From JAAFHB01 sp963675995 (GTDB taxonomy: Bacteria > Bacteroidota > Bacteroidia > Bacteroidales > Prolixibacteraceae), in contig CAXXIY010000002.1 in the NCBI GenBank assembly GCA_963675995.2, positions 2,170,001 to 2,234,000 of the forward strand: a stretch of DNA of 64,000 nucleotides. Reading direction: 5' to 3'. Position 1 is the first letter of the stretch. Each line of letters begins with the position of its first letter. A model generated the notes under the pieces. It worked only from the letters and a program-made list of their open reading frames with translations, was not told the DNA's origin and ran no database searches. Positions 45,681-53,000 of the stretch are shown piece by piece. The position numbers were made by a program, and so were the translations under genes.

Positions 45681-45706
45681 AGCATTGCAGGATATCCTGC
45701 AATGCT
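45681..45706. terminator. Perfect 26-bp palindrome after the GH95 gene
   Basis: A perfect palindrome with 13-bp arms (AGCATTGCAGGAT and its complement), directly after the GH95 stop. The A-run before it is a T-run on the minus strand, so it can also terminate the RRM gene, whose stop is 128 bp away. Confidence 0.75.
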
Positions 45707-45833
45707 CATCAAAGCTATTTAAGCTTAAGAACGTATATTTTTATGTTTGGATTATCTAAGTGAAAATGACACGAAAATACTTCAAACCCCAACTGCCAGA
45801 ATCATCAAGCAGCCAATCTGCGTTCAACCGGGC

Positions 45834-46292
45834 TTAATAACTTGACCTACGGCTTCCGCCTCTGTCGCCACCTCCGGCACTTCCGCCACGATTGAAACCG
45901 CCACGGTCACCACCACGATCGCCACCACGGTCACCACCGCCGCTGCCACCACGATTGTATCCGCCACCGCCGCCACGGTTAAAACCGCCGCCGCCAGCTC
46001 CGCCACGATTGAAACCACCGCCGCCACCTGGACGTCTTGTACCATCTTTTGGTTTTTCAATTGACTCGTTCACAACGATTGTGCGACCGTCAACTTCTGC
46101 ACCATTAAGTTCCTCAATAGCCTTTTTGGCTTCTTCGTCATTCGGCATTTCAATAAAACCGAAACCTTTGCTCCTTCCGGAAAATTTGTCTGTGATGATT
46201 CTTGCTGAAGCTACTTCGCCGTACTCTTCAAAAAATCCTTTTAATTCTGCCTCTTCTAAGCTAAATGGCAGACTCCCTACGAAAATGTTCAT
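45834..46292 (-). CDS. RRM RNA-binding protein with glycine-rich tail
   Basis: A 152-residue single-stranded-RNA-binding protein. One RRM spans residues 1-80, with RNP2 IFVGSL (3-8) and RNP1 KGFGFIEM (42-49), both with the aromatic residues that stack on bases. Residues 85-152 are Gly/Arg/Asn/Ser repeats (FNRGG, GGDRGG), a disordered RGG-like tail that could bind RNA or drive condensation. The codons give a GC-rich CCACCG-type repeat at about 45860-46030. The protein resembles cold-induced RNA-binding proteins of cyanobacteria and Bacteroidota. A near-consensus promoter lies 38 nt upstream. Confidence 0.93.
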   Translation of the reverse strand: MNIFVGSLPFSLEEAELKGFFEEYGEVASARIITDKFSGRSKGFGFIEMPNDEEAKKAIEELNGAEVDGRTIVVNESIEKPKDGTRRPGGGGGFNRGGAGGGGFNRGGGGGYNRGGSGGGDRGGDRGGDRGGFNRGGSAGGGDRGGSRRSSY

Positions 46293-46330
46293 AATTTAAG
46301 TAACTAAATTTAATGGTAAATAATCCGTTG

Positions 46331-46363
46331 TAAAAGTAGTCAATATTCATTCAAAATATCAAA
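46331..46363 (-). promoter_or_regulatory. Possible promoter of the RRM gene
   Basis: Minus-strand TTTG (46360-46363), 21 bp, then TACTTTTA (46331-46338), which misses the final G of TAnnTTTG. The rest of the 46293-46604 gap is AT-rich and shows no gene. Confidence 0.3.
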
Positions 46364-46604
46364 TATCAATTTTATTTTAAAATAATTTTATAGTGTTGAT
46401 ATTCTGTATTATAGTGGGTATAAAACAGGTTTAATTGACCTGTTCTACCGATTACCCCCCCTGTTTTGATCGATTATTCAGTAAATTGAAAGTCAGTTTA
46501 ATGCAAAGATTGGAGTGTCTTACCTGGTTTGAATATAAAGTTGCTGCTCATATTCCCTATAATATAAGGTAAATAGATGATATTCCAGATATTGAATTTT
46601 CGTC

Positions 46605-46635
46605 TTGGTGCAAAAGTTTTTTTCATGTAAGTTTG
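46605..46635 (+). promoter_or_regulatory. Promoter of ffh
   Basis: TTG (46605-46607), 20 bp, then TAAGTTTG (46628-46635): a full match to the Bacteroidota promoter. Initiation near 46642 leaves a 17-nt leader to the ATG at 46659 and rules out translation from the upstream TTG, which is the -33 element itself. Confidence 0.7.
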
Positions 46636-46658
46636 TACTCTTAAAAATTGAAAGAGTA

Positions 46659-47993
46659 ATGTTTGAAAATCTTACGGATAAGCTTGAAAAATCGTTCAAA
46701 CTGCTTAAAGGGCAGGGAAAGATAACAGAGATTAATGTTGCCGAAACCTTAAAGGAGGTTCGAAGGGCTTTGCTGGATGCGGATGTCAATTACAAAATCG
46801 CCAAGGATTTCACCGCTAAAGTGAAAGAAAAGGCGTTAGGACAGGAGGTACTTAAAGCGCTGAATCCCGGTCAGGTAATGGTTAAAATTGTCCATGATGA
46901 ACTGATCGAGCTAATGGGTGGACAAACTGTCGATGTCAACCTTAAAGGGAGTCCTGCAATTCTCTTAATGTCTGGACTTCAGGGATCTGGAAAAACAACT
47001 TTTTCTGGTAAATTAGCCAACCGGCTTAAAACAAAAAATGGGAGACGACCCTTGCTGGTTGCCTGCGACGTCTATCGTCCTGCAGCTATCGAGCAGTTAA
47101 AAATCGTAGGTGCAGCCATTGAGGTTCCGGTTTACACTGAAGAGGGGAGTAAAGATCCGGTTCGTATCGCTAAGGAGGCTGTTAAATTTGCCAAACTTCA
47201 TGGGAATGATGTTGTAATTATAGATACCGCAGGACGCCTGGCGATTGATGAACTAATGATGAAGGAGATTGAAGCCATTAAATCGGCTGTCAATCCTGGC
47301 GAGATCCTCTTTGTTGTTGATTCTATGACAGGGCAGGATGCCGTTAACACCGCAAAAGAGTTCAACGACCGCCTTAATTTCGATGGAGTTGTCCTGACTA
47401 AACTCGATGGAGACACCCGTGGTGGTGCTGCTTTATCCATTCGATCGGTTGTTACTAAGCCTATCAAATTTGTCGGAACAGGTGAAAAGATGGATGCAAT
47501 TGATGCATTCTATCCTAATCGTATGGCTGACAGGATTCTGGGCATGGGAGACATCGTTTCGCTTGTTGAGCGTGCTCATGAACAATTTGACGAGGAGGAG
47601 GCGCGTAAATTACAAAAGCGGCTGGCTAAAGACCAGTTCAACTTCGACGATTTTCTGAAACAAATTCAGCAAATCAAGAAAATGGGGAATTTGAAAGATC
47701 TTGCCAGTATGATTCCTGGTATGGGGAAGGCAATGAAGGATATTGATATTGAAGATGATGCCTTCAAACATATTGAGGCGATTATCCATTCTATGACTAA
47801 AAAAGAACGGGCCGATGCCAGCATCATCGATGGCTCCCGTCGCAAACGGATTTCAGCAGGTTCGGGTACCTCTATACAGGAGGTTAACCGCTTGCTAAAA
47901 CAATTTGCCGACACCCGTAAAATGATGAAGATGGTCTCACAAGGTGGCAATATGCGAAATGCACTTTCACAGGCAAAAGGGCGTCATCGTTAG
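46659..47993 (+). CDS. ffh: Signal recognition particle protein Ffh
   Basis: A 444-residue GTPase that binds signal sequences of nascent inner-membrane proteins and, with 4.5S RNA and FtsY, targets ribosomes to the translocon. The N-domain begins MFENLTDKLEKSFKLLKG. The G-domain has GLQGSGKTTFSGKLA, DVYRPAAIEQL, IDTAGRLAIDE and TKLDGD. The M-domain is methionine-rich (MIPGMGKAMKDIDIE) and carries the RNA-binding SIIDGSRRKRISAGSG. The start at 46659 is supported by the promoter just upstream. folD follows after about 50 bp. Confidence 0.97.
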   Translation: MFENLTDKLEKSFKLLKGQGKITEINVAETLKEVRRALLDADVNYKIAKDFTAKVKEKALGQEVLKALNPGQVMVKIVHDELIELMGGQTVDVNLKGSPAILLMSGLQGSGKTTFSGKLANRLKTKNGRRPLLVACDVYRPAAIEQLKIVGAAIEVPVYTEEGSKDPVRIAKEAVKFAKLHGNDVVIIDTAGRLAIDELMMKEIEAIKSAVNPGEILFVVDSMTGQDAVNTAKEFNDRLNFDGVVLTKLDGDTRGGAALSIRSVVTKPIKFVGTGEKMDAIDAFYPNRMADRILGMGDIVSLVERAHEQFDEEEARKLQKRLAKDQFNFDDFLKQIQQIKKMGNLKDLASMIPGMGKAMKDIDIEDDAFKHIEAIIHSMTKKERADASIIDGSRRKRISAGSGTSIQEVNRLLKQFADTRKMMKMVSQGGNMRNALSQAKGRHR

Positions 47994-48042
47994 TTCATTG
48001 TGTTAAATTAGGGTAATGTTATTTTTAAGGTAATTGATTACT

Positions 48043-48918
48043 ATGGTTCTAATCGACGGAAAAAAAACATCAGAAATTTTACAGTCAGAGATTGCGGATG
48101 AAGTGCTTAAAATTAAGGAACTTAATGGAAAGATTCCACATCTTGCTGCAATATTGGTTGGACACGATGGGGGTAGCGAAACTTATGTAGCCGCGAAAGT
48201 AAAAGCCTGCGAACGCGTCGGATTTAAATCGACACTGATCAGGTATGAAGATAATGTATCAGAGGAGGAACTTCTGAATTGTGTGGCAAAATTAAACAAT
48301 GATGCTGATCTGGATGGATTTATTGTTCAGCTTCCATTGCCGAAACACATATCAGAAGAAAAAGTGATTGAAGCAATAAATCCACACAAGGATGTTGATG
48401 GTTTTCACCCCATTAATGTTGGCCGAATGGTTGCAGGAATGCCCGCATTTATTTCGGCTACACCCTTTGGAATCATGGAGTTAATCCGACGTTATGAAAT
48501 CATGACCTCGGGCAAAAATTGCGTAGTGATCGGGAGAAGTAATATCGTTGGCAGACCGATAAGCATTTTGCTTTCCCAAAAAGGGATCGATTGTACCGTG
48601 ACTTTGTGCCATAGCCGAACTAAAAACCTCAGGGAGATTTGTTCCAAGGCAGACATTATTGTGGCTGCACTCGGAATGACAGAGTTTCTTACAGGCGATA
48701 TGGTTAAAGAGGGGGCTGTAGTAATTGATGTAGGGATTACCCGCGTCAAATCGGACAAAACGAAATCAGGATGGAAATTAGTAGGTGATGTGAAGTTTGA
48801 TGAGGTTGCACCTAAATGTTCTTTCATAACACCTGTACCTGGTGGTGTTGGCCCAATGACCATTGCTTCGTTGCTTTATAATACACTTCTCTCTTCAAAA
48901 AAAGAGATTTACAAATAA
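48043..48918 (+). CDS. folD: Bifunctional methylenetetrahydrofolate dehydrogenase/cyclohydrolase
   Basis: A 291-residue enzyme interconverting 5,10-methylene-, 5,10-methenyl- and 10-formyl-tetrahydrofolate. The active site YVAAKVKACERVG carries the catalytic Tyr and Lys. QLPLPKHI and the NADP-binding GRSNIVGRPISILL are present, as is the C-terminal PVPGGVGPMTIA. I chose the ATG at 48043; a TTG nine bases upstream is the alternative. It is probably cotranscribed with ffh and ends in a strong terminator. Confidence 0.96.
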   Translation: MVLIDGKKTSEILQSEIADEVLKIKELNGKIPHLAAILVGHDGGSETYVAAKVKACERVGFKSTLIRYEDNVSEEELLNCVAKLNNDADLDGFIVQLPLPKHISEEKVIEAINPHKDVDGFHPINVGRMVAGMPAFISATPFGIMELIRRYEIMTSGKNCVVIGRSNIVGRPISILLSQKGIDCTVTLCHSRTKNLREICSKADIIVAALGMTEFLTGDMVKEGAVVIDVGITRVKSDKTKSGWKLVGDVKFDEVAPKCSFITPVPGGVGPMTIASLLYNTLLSSKKEIYK

Positions 48919-48942
48919 ACCGGATACTTTGCATTCGGGGTA

Positions 48943-48970
48943 AAAGGCTGTCATCGACAGCCTTTTTTTT
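48943..48970 (+). terminator. Terminator after folD
   Basis: AAAGGCTGTC (48943-48952) pairs with GACAGCCTTT (48956-48965), with a 3-nt loop and a run of T to 48970. Confidence 0.92.
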
Positions 48971-49160
48971 GCGAAAGATAACAGCGTAAATAAGCAACCA
49001 CCGTAGATTAAACGCCACAATCATTCGTGTGGAATATCCAAACCAGAAGTAATAGAGCTTGGATATATTTATTTGATATTCAATAAATTATAATTTAGAA
49101 TAGATTTTATTTTGTAATATTTTTAGTGCTAATATTTTTCGTCGTTCAACTAATTTTTAT

Positions 49161-49168
49161 TACATTTG
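49161..49168 (+). promoter_or_regulatory. -7 box of gyrB
   Basis: TACATTTG is a perfect TAnnTTTG. A TTTTCG at the right distance (about 49137-49142) is a weak -33 element. The predicted start near 49175 gives a leader of about 140 nt, unusually long for this window. Confidence 0.6.
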
Positions 49169-49185
49169 CAAACCTCTGAAAATGG

Positions 49186-49278
49186 GGTATCGTTTTCCTT
49201 TCAAGGGAGCGATACCACAGTTAAATTCAGGCTTCGCGTGACCATCATTAAGGATTTTTCTTCCTGAACAAATGATGG
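49186..49278 (+). promoter_or_regulatory. Structured gyrB leader
   Basis: Two inverted repeats lie in the predicted 5' leader. GGTATCG (49186-49192) pairs with CGATACC (49210-49216), with further pairing of TTCCTT and AAGGGA inside. CCATCATT (49242-49249) pairs with AATGATGG (49271-49278). Neither has a T-run. The second covers an upstream in-frame ATG at 49272. A regulatory role is inferred. Confidence 0.4.
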
Positions 49279-49313
49279 AGTGTTCTATTGTTTTAAATAA
49301 AATTATTATAAGA

Positions 49314-51278
49314 ATGAGCGATTTAGAGAATGCCCAATCCAATGGTTCTTCAAGTTATGGTGCAGACAGTATTCAGGTTCTTGAAGGACTTGAGGCTGTA
49401 CGTAAACGCCCTGCAATGTACATTGGTGATATTAATATTAAAGGCTTACATCACCTTGTTTATGAGGTGATTGATAATTCAATCGATGAGGCGCTGGCAG
49501 GTTATTGCAATAATATTGATGTTGAAATTAATACTGATGGTTCTGTAACCATATCTGATGATGGTCGTGGAATTCCGACCGAGCTTCATACAGGTGAGAA
49601 TAAATCAGCACTTGAAGTGGTATTGACTGTTTTACATGCCGGCGGAAAGTTCAACAAAGAGAGTTACAAGGTTTCCGGTGGATTGCACGGAGTTGGGGTA
49701 TCGTGTGTGAATGCATTAGCTTCCTATTTGCGTGCAGAGATTCACCGTGACGGGAAGATCTGGGAACAGGAATTTGAAAAGGGTTTTCCCAAAGGGGATG
49801 TTAAAATAATTGGCGAATCTGATAAAACAGGAACGATCATCACCTTTATTCCCGATGATACAATTTTTACAATAACCGAATTTAAATATGATATTCTGTC
49901 AGCCCGCCTTCGGGAACTGGCCTTTTTAAATAGCGGTATCCGCCTTTCGATCAGTGATAACCGCGTTATTGAAGAAGATGGTTCAATTAAAAAAGAGTTG
50001 TTTTTGTCCGAAAGGGGATTGGCGGAGTTTGTTGACTATTTGGATGGTACACGCGAACGACTGATTGAGGAATCAATCCATATCTCTACGGAGAAGAATG
50101 ATGTTCCGGTTGAGATTGCGATGTGTTACAACAACTCCTTTACCGAGAATATTCACTCCTACGTCAATAATATCAATACCATTGAGGGGGGAACCCACAT
50201 GACAGGTTTCCGCAGGGGATTAACCCGGACATTGAAAAACTATGCCGATACCAGCGGAATGTTGTCGAAATTGAAATTCGAAATCAGTGGTGATGACTTT
50301 CGTGAAGGGTTGACTGCTGTTTTATCGGTGAAAGTTCAGGAGCCTCAGTTCGAAGGTCAGACCAAAACGAAGCTGGGGAATTCCGAAATCAGTGCTTCGG
50401 TCGATCAGGCAGTTAGCGAAATGCTTTCCAACTACCTTGAAGAGCATCCACGCGAAGCCAAAATTATTGTGAATAAGGTAATTCTGGCTGCAACTGCACG
50501 TCACGCTGCACGTAAAGCCCGTGAGTTGGTACAGCGCAAAAGCGTCCTGACCGGTGGTGGATTACCTGGTAAACTGGCTGACTGTTCTGACAAGGATCCG
50601 GCTTTATGCGAAGTGTTCTTTGTGGAGGGTGATTCGGCTGGTGGTACAGCCAAACAAGGACGTGATCGTAAATTTCAGGCCATTCTTCCACTCAGAGGTA
50701 AGATCCTCAATGTTGAAAAGGCAATGACACACAGGGTGTTCGACAGTGAGGAGATCCGGAATATTTATACCGCCCTGGGGGTATCGATTGGCACGGATGA
50801 AGATCAGAAGGCGTTGAATTTTTCAAAGCTTCGTTACCACAAGATTGTGATTATGACTGATGCTGACGTCGATGGTTCTCACATCGCAACACTGATTATG
50901 ACCTTCTTTTTCAGGTATATGTACGATCTTATCGTAAATGGTTATCTGTATATTGCAACACCTCCGTTATACCTGGTCAAAAAAGGGAAGCAGGAACAAT
51001 ACTGCTGGACAGAAGCACAAAGGATAAGGTTGATCGAAGAGTGGGCCGGAGGTAACGAGAAAGCGCTTCACGTTCAACGTTACAAAGGTCTTGGAGAGAT
51101 GAACGCCGAACAACTTTGGGATACCACAATGAATCCCGAAACTCGGACCTTACGTCAGGTAACGATCGAAAATCCGGCCGAGATCGATCACGTATTCTCG
51201 ATGCTGATGGGGGATGATGTTCCACCTCGCCGAAAGTTTATCGAAGACAATGCAACCTATGCTAATATTGATATCTAA
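49314..51278 (+). CDS. gyrB: DNA gyrase subunit B
   Basis: A 654-residue ATPase subunit of type II topoisomerase that drives negative supercoiling. The GHKL ATPase domain has LEAVRKRPAMYIGD, IDNSIDEALAGY, DDGRGIPTE and HAGGKFN. GLHGVGVSCVNAL follows, and the TOPRIM domain has the acidic FVEGDSAGG and MTDADVDGSH. The C-terminus is QRYKGLGEMNAEQLWDTTM, then a short tail. I chose the ATG at 49314; an in-frame ATG at 49272 would add 14 residues unlike the family N-terminus. Start is preceded by a long structured leader. Confidence 0.97.
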   Translation: MSDLENAQSNGSSSYGADSIQVLEGLEAVRKRPAMYIGDINIKGLHHLVYEVIDNSIDEALAGYCNNIDVEINTDGSVTISDDGRGIPTELHTGENKSALEVVLTVLHAGGKFNKESYKVSGGLHGVGVSCVNALASYLRAEIHRDGKIWEQEFEKGFPKGDVKIIGESDKTGTIITFIPDDTIFTITEFKYDILSARLRELAFLNSGIRLSISDNRVIEEDGSIKKELFLSERGLAEFVDYLDGTRERLIEESIHISTEKNDVPVEIAMCYNNSFTENIHSYVNNINTIEGGTHMTGFRRGLTRTLKNYADTSGMLSKLKFEISGDDFREGLTAVLSVKVQEPQFEGQTKTKLGNSEISASVDQAVSEMLSNYLEEHPREAKIIVNKVILAATARHAARKARELVQRKSVLTGGGLPGKLADCSDKDPALCEVFFVEGDSAGGTAKQGRDRKFQAILPLRGKILNVEKAMTHRVFDSEEIRNIYTALGVSIGTDEDQKALNFSKLRYHKIVIMTDADVDGSHIATLIMTFFFRYMYDLIVNGYLYIATPPLYLVKKGKQEQYCWTEAQRIRLIEEWAGGNEKALHVQRYKGLGEMNAEQLWDTTMNPETRTLRQVTIENPAEIDHVFSMLMGDDVPPRRKFIEDNATYANIDI

Positions 51279-51339
51279 ATAATTTTCCATTGGCACTGAC
51301 TCGAACGAGGGAAAATTAATTGTCAGGGCAATTCAATGG

Positions 51340-51374
51340 CCGGGTGACTGTTTATTCACTGAACAGTCACCCGG
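51340..51374. repeat. Strong hairpin between gyrB and the LOG gene
   Basis: A perfect 13-bp inverted repeat, CCGGGTGACTGTT (51340-51352) and its complement (51362-51374), with a 9-nt loop. It is GC-rich but has no T-run on either strand. It may end gyrB transcripts in a factor-dependent way or protect the 3' end. Confidence 0.6.
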
Positions 51375-51407
51375 GCACTTCACTATCAATAATCTACTTC
51401 TTGGCTT

Positions 51408-51998
51408 ATGAACATCTGCGTCTTCTGCTCCTCGAGTAATGCCATTCCGGAACACTATTTTAACGAGGCCGTAAAACTTGGTAAACTTATCGGAGAAAAC
51501 CATCATACGATCGTTTATGGAGGTGCAACAGTTGGCTTAATGCACACTGTGGCAGATGCAGCACGGAAGTCAGGGGCTATCTCACTTGGAATTATTCCGG
51601 AATCGATACATAACAAACGACTCTCCTCACCACAGGATCATGAACAGATTATTACTGCCAATATGCGTGACCGGAAATACCTGATGCGCAAACGATCCGA
51701 TGCTTTTATTGCCCTCCCGGGCGGTTTCGGAACATTGGAAGAGATCCTTGAGGTTATTACACTCAAACAGTTACAGTATCATAAAAAAGCAATAGTTTTC
51801 ATTAACACGGATGGATTCTTCGACTCCCTTTTTGCCCAGTTCGATCGGGCTTACCGGGAATCTTTTTCCAAAGAAGATTATAAATCGACCTATTTTATTG
51901 CTTCCAACTCAGCCGAGGCGATGGACTATATTCAAAACTATCAGTATACCGAGCTGATTACCAAGTGGTTTGATGTGCCGGGACCTTCGCGTATCTGA
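51408..51998 (+). CDS. LOG family protein, TIGR00730 type
   Basis: A 196-residue Rossmann-fold protein of the Lonely Guy family. The catalytic and phosphoribose-binding motif PGGFGTLEE is intact, as is the YGGATVGLMHTVADAA nucleotide-binding loop. Plant and bacterial members hydrolyse cytokinin riboside 5'-monophosphate or other nucleotide monophosphates to base and phosphoribose; in free-living bacteria nucleotide salvage is likely. It abuts the convergent CDF-like gene, with the stop codons adjacent at 51998 and 51999. Confidence 0.92.
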   Translation: MNICVFCSSSNAIPEHYFNEAVKLGKLIGENHHTIVYGGATVGLMHTVADAARKSGAISLGIIPESIHNKRLSSPQDHEQIITANMRDRKYLMRKRSDAFIALPGGFGTLEEILEVITLKQLQYHKKAIVFINTDGFFDSLFAQFDRAYRESFSKEDYKSTYFIASNSAEAMDYIQNYQYTELITKWFDVPGPSRI

Positions 51999-52922
51999 TT
52001 ATACTCCTCCTTTGTCAAAATTCTGCAGCACCTTGGGTATTAATCTAAAACGAACATCTGGTATTGCCTGGTCTATCCTCATTGCCATATGATCGTCTAT
52101 CTTACTTAATTTGTCAAGTGAAACACCCGGGTCAAAAAATAGTTCCATCTCAATAATTTTCTGCTTTCCACTTTGCCTGGAGTAGAGCATTCCAAATCCT
52201 GAATATTCTTCATAAAACTCTGCTGCAACTTTAAGTATTTTAAGCATGTCTTTTTCAGGCAGGGGCAGATCAACCAAGGACCGGAAGTTTTCGATAATCA
52301 GGGGTAAACCTACTTTTATCATATAAAGTGAAAGTATGGCCGATAAAATCGGGTCAACACGTATGCTCAAAAAATCAAGTTGGGCAATCGATAAAAGGTA
52401 TCCTAAAAGGAAGGCCAAAAACAGAAAAGAATCCGATGTCAGTGAAACTTTAAAATTAACATGATAAGCTTTTAACAGTGGAGAGGGATTAGGATTTTGC
52501 CTGATGAGGCGGTTTGTCCATAAGGTCAGCATCAGGGTCATTACAAATGAAAGAGCTACAGGAATCTGGCACAGCAAATAAGTTATATTGGTCAGAGGTG
52601 AATATAATTTAATGATAGAACCGATCAGAAAATAAACCCCCATGGGCACGATGGAAACACCAAAGAGAAACGAAGAGAAATTTTCAAGTTTCCCGGCACC
52701 ATTTGGAAACATAAATCGATTCTCCTTCAGCATAATCCGTATGGAGATCAAGGAAAAAAATTTAACAGCAATGGCTGCTGCTGCCCAGATAAAATACAAA
52801 AGTAAAGTGACGGAACCTGTCATTAATGAAAAAATGATGGATAAGGGTATGATTATTAGTGAGGTACAAATGCTCACTTCACTAATTTTCTTCAAGCTTT
52901 TTAGTTCGTCCAGATTAGTCAT
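51999..52922 (-). CDS. Cation diffusion facilitator homologue lacking metal ligands
   Basis: A 307-residue membrane protein with the CDF fold: about six TM helices (residues about 15-215) and a cytoplasmic alpha/beta domain (about 222-300). The loop FPNGAGKLENFSSF is a clear CDF signature. Aligning it with E. coli YiiP, the transport-site residues Asp45, Asp49 and His153 become Trp46, Ala50 and Ser160, and only Asp157 remains (Asp164). The histidines of the cytoplasmic metal site are also absent (PDVRFRLIPK). It therefore is unlikely to export Zn2+, Fe2+ or Mn2+ in the usual way. It follows the rhodanese/EgtD fusion gene by 78 bp on the same strand with no terminator between, so it may be cotranscribed. 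Confidence 0.8.
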   Translation of the reverse strand: MTNLDELKSLKKISEVSICTSLIIIPLSIIFSLMTGSVTLLLYFIWAAAAIAVKFFSLISIRIMLKENRFMFPNGAGKLENFSSFLFGVSIVPMGVYFLIGSIIKLYSPLTNITYLLCQIPVALSFVMTLMLTLWTNRLIRQNPNPSPLLKAYHVNFKVSLTSDSFLFLAFLLGYLLSIAQLDFLSIRVDPILSAILSLYMIKVGLPLIIENFRSLVDLPLPEKDMLKILKVAAEFYEEYSGFGMLYSRQSGKQKIIEMELFFDPGVSLDKLSKIDDHMAMRIDQAIPDVRFRLIPKVLQNFDKGGV

Positions 52923-53000
52923 TTAATAGTAATTTGTTATTGATTAAAAAGAAAGAGAATACAAAAAATCAATATTTTCAAGTATTTGATAATCATGATT

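Noticed and set aside
45860..46030. Short tandem repeats that might suggest a repeat array or CRISPR
   Set aside because: They are irregular codon repeats of a Gly/Arg-rich protein tail, without uniform spacers.
45892..46299. 135-codon proline-rich open frame on the plus strand
   Set aside because: It is the antisense shadow of the Gly-rich RRM gene; the Pro repeats are the complement of Gly codons.
49272..49313. Upstream in-frame start of gyrB
   Set aside because: The extra 14 residues are unlike GyrB N-termini and the ATG lies inside a predicted hairpin; the ATG at 49314 fits the family.
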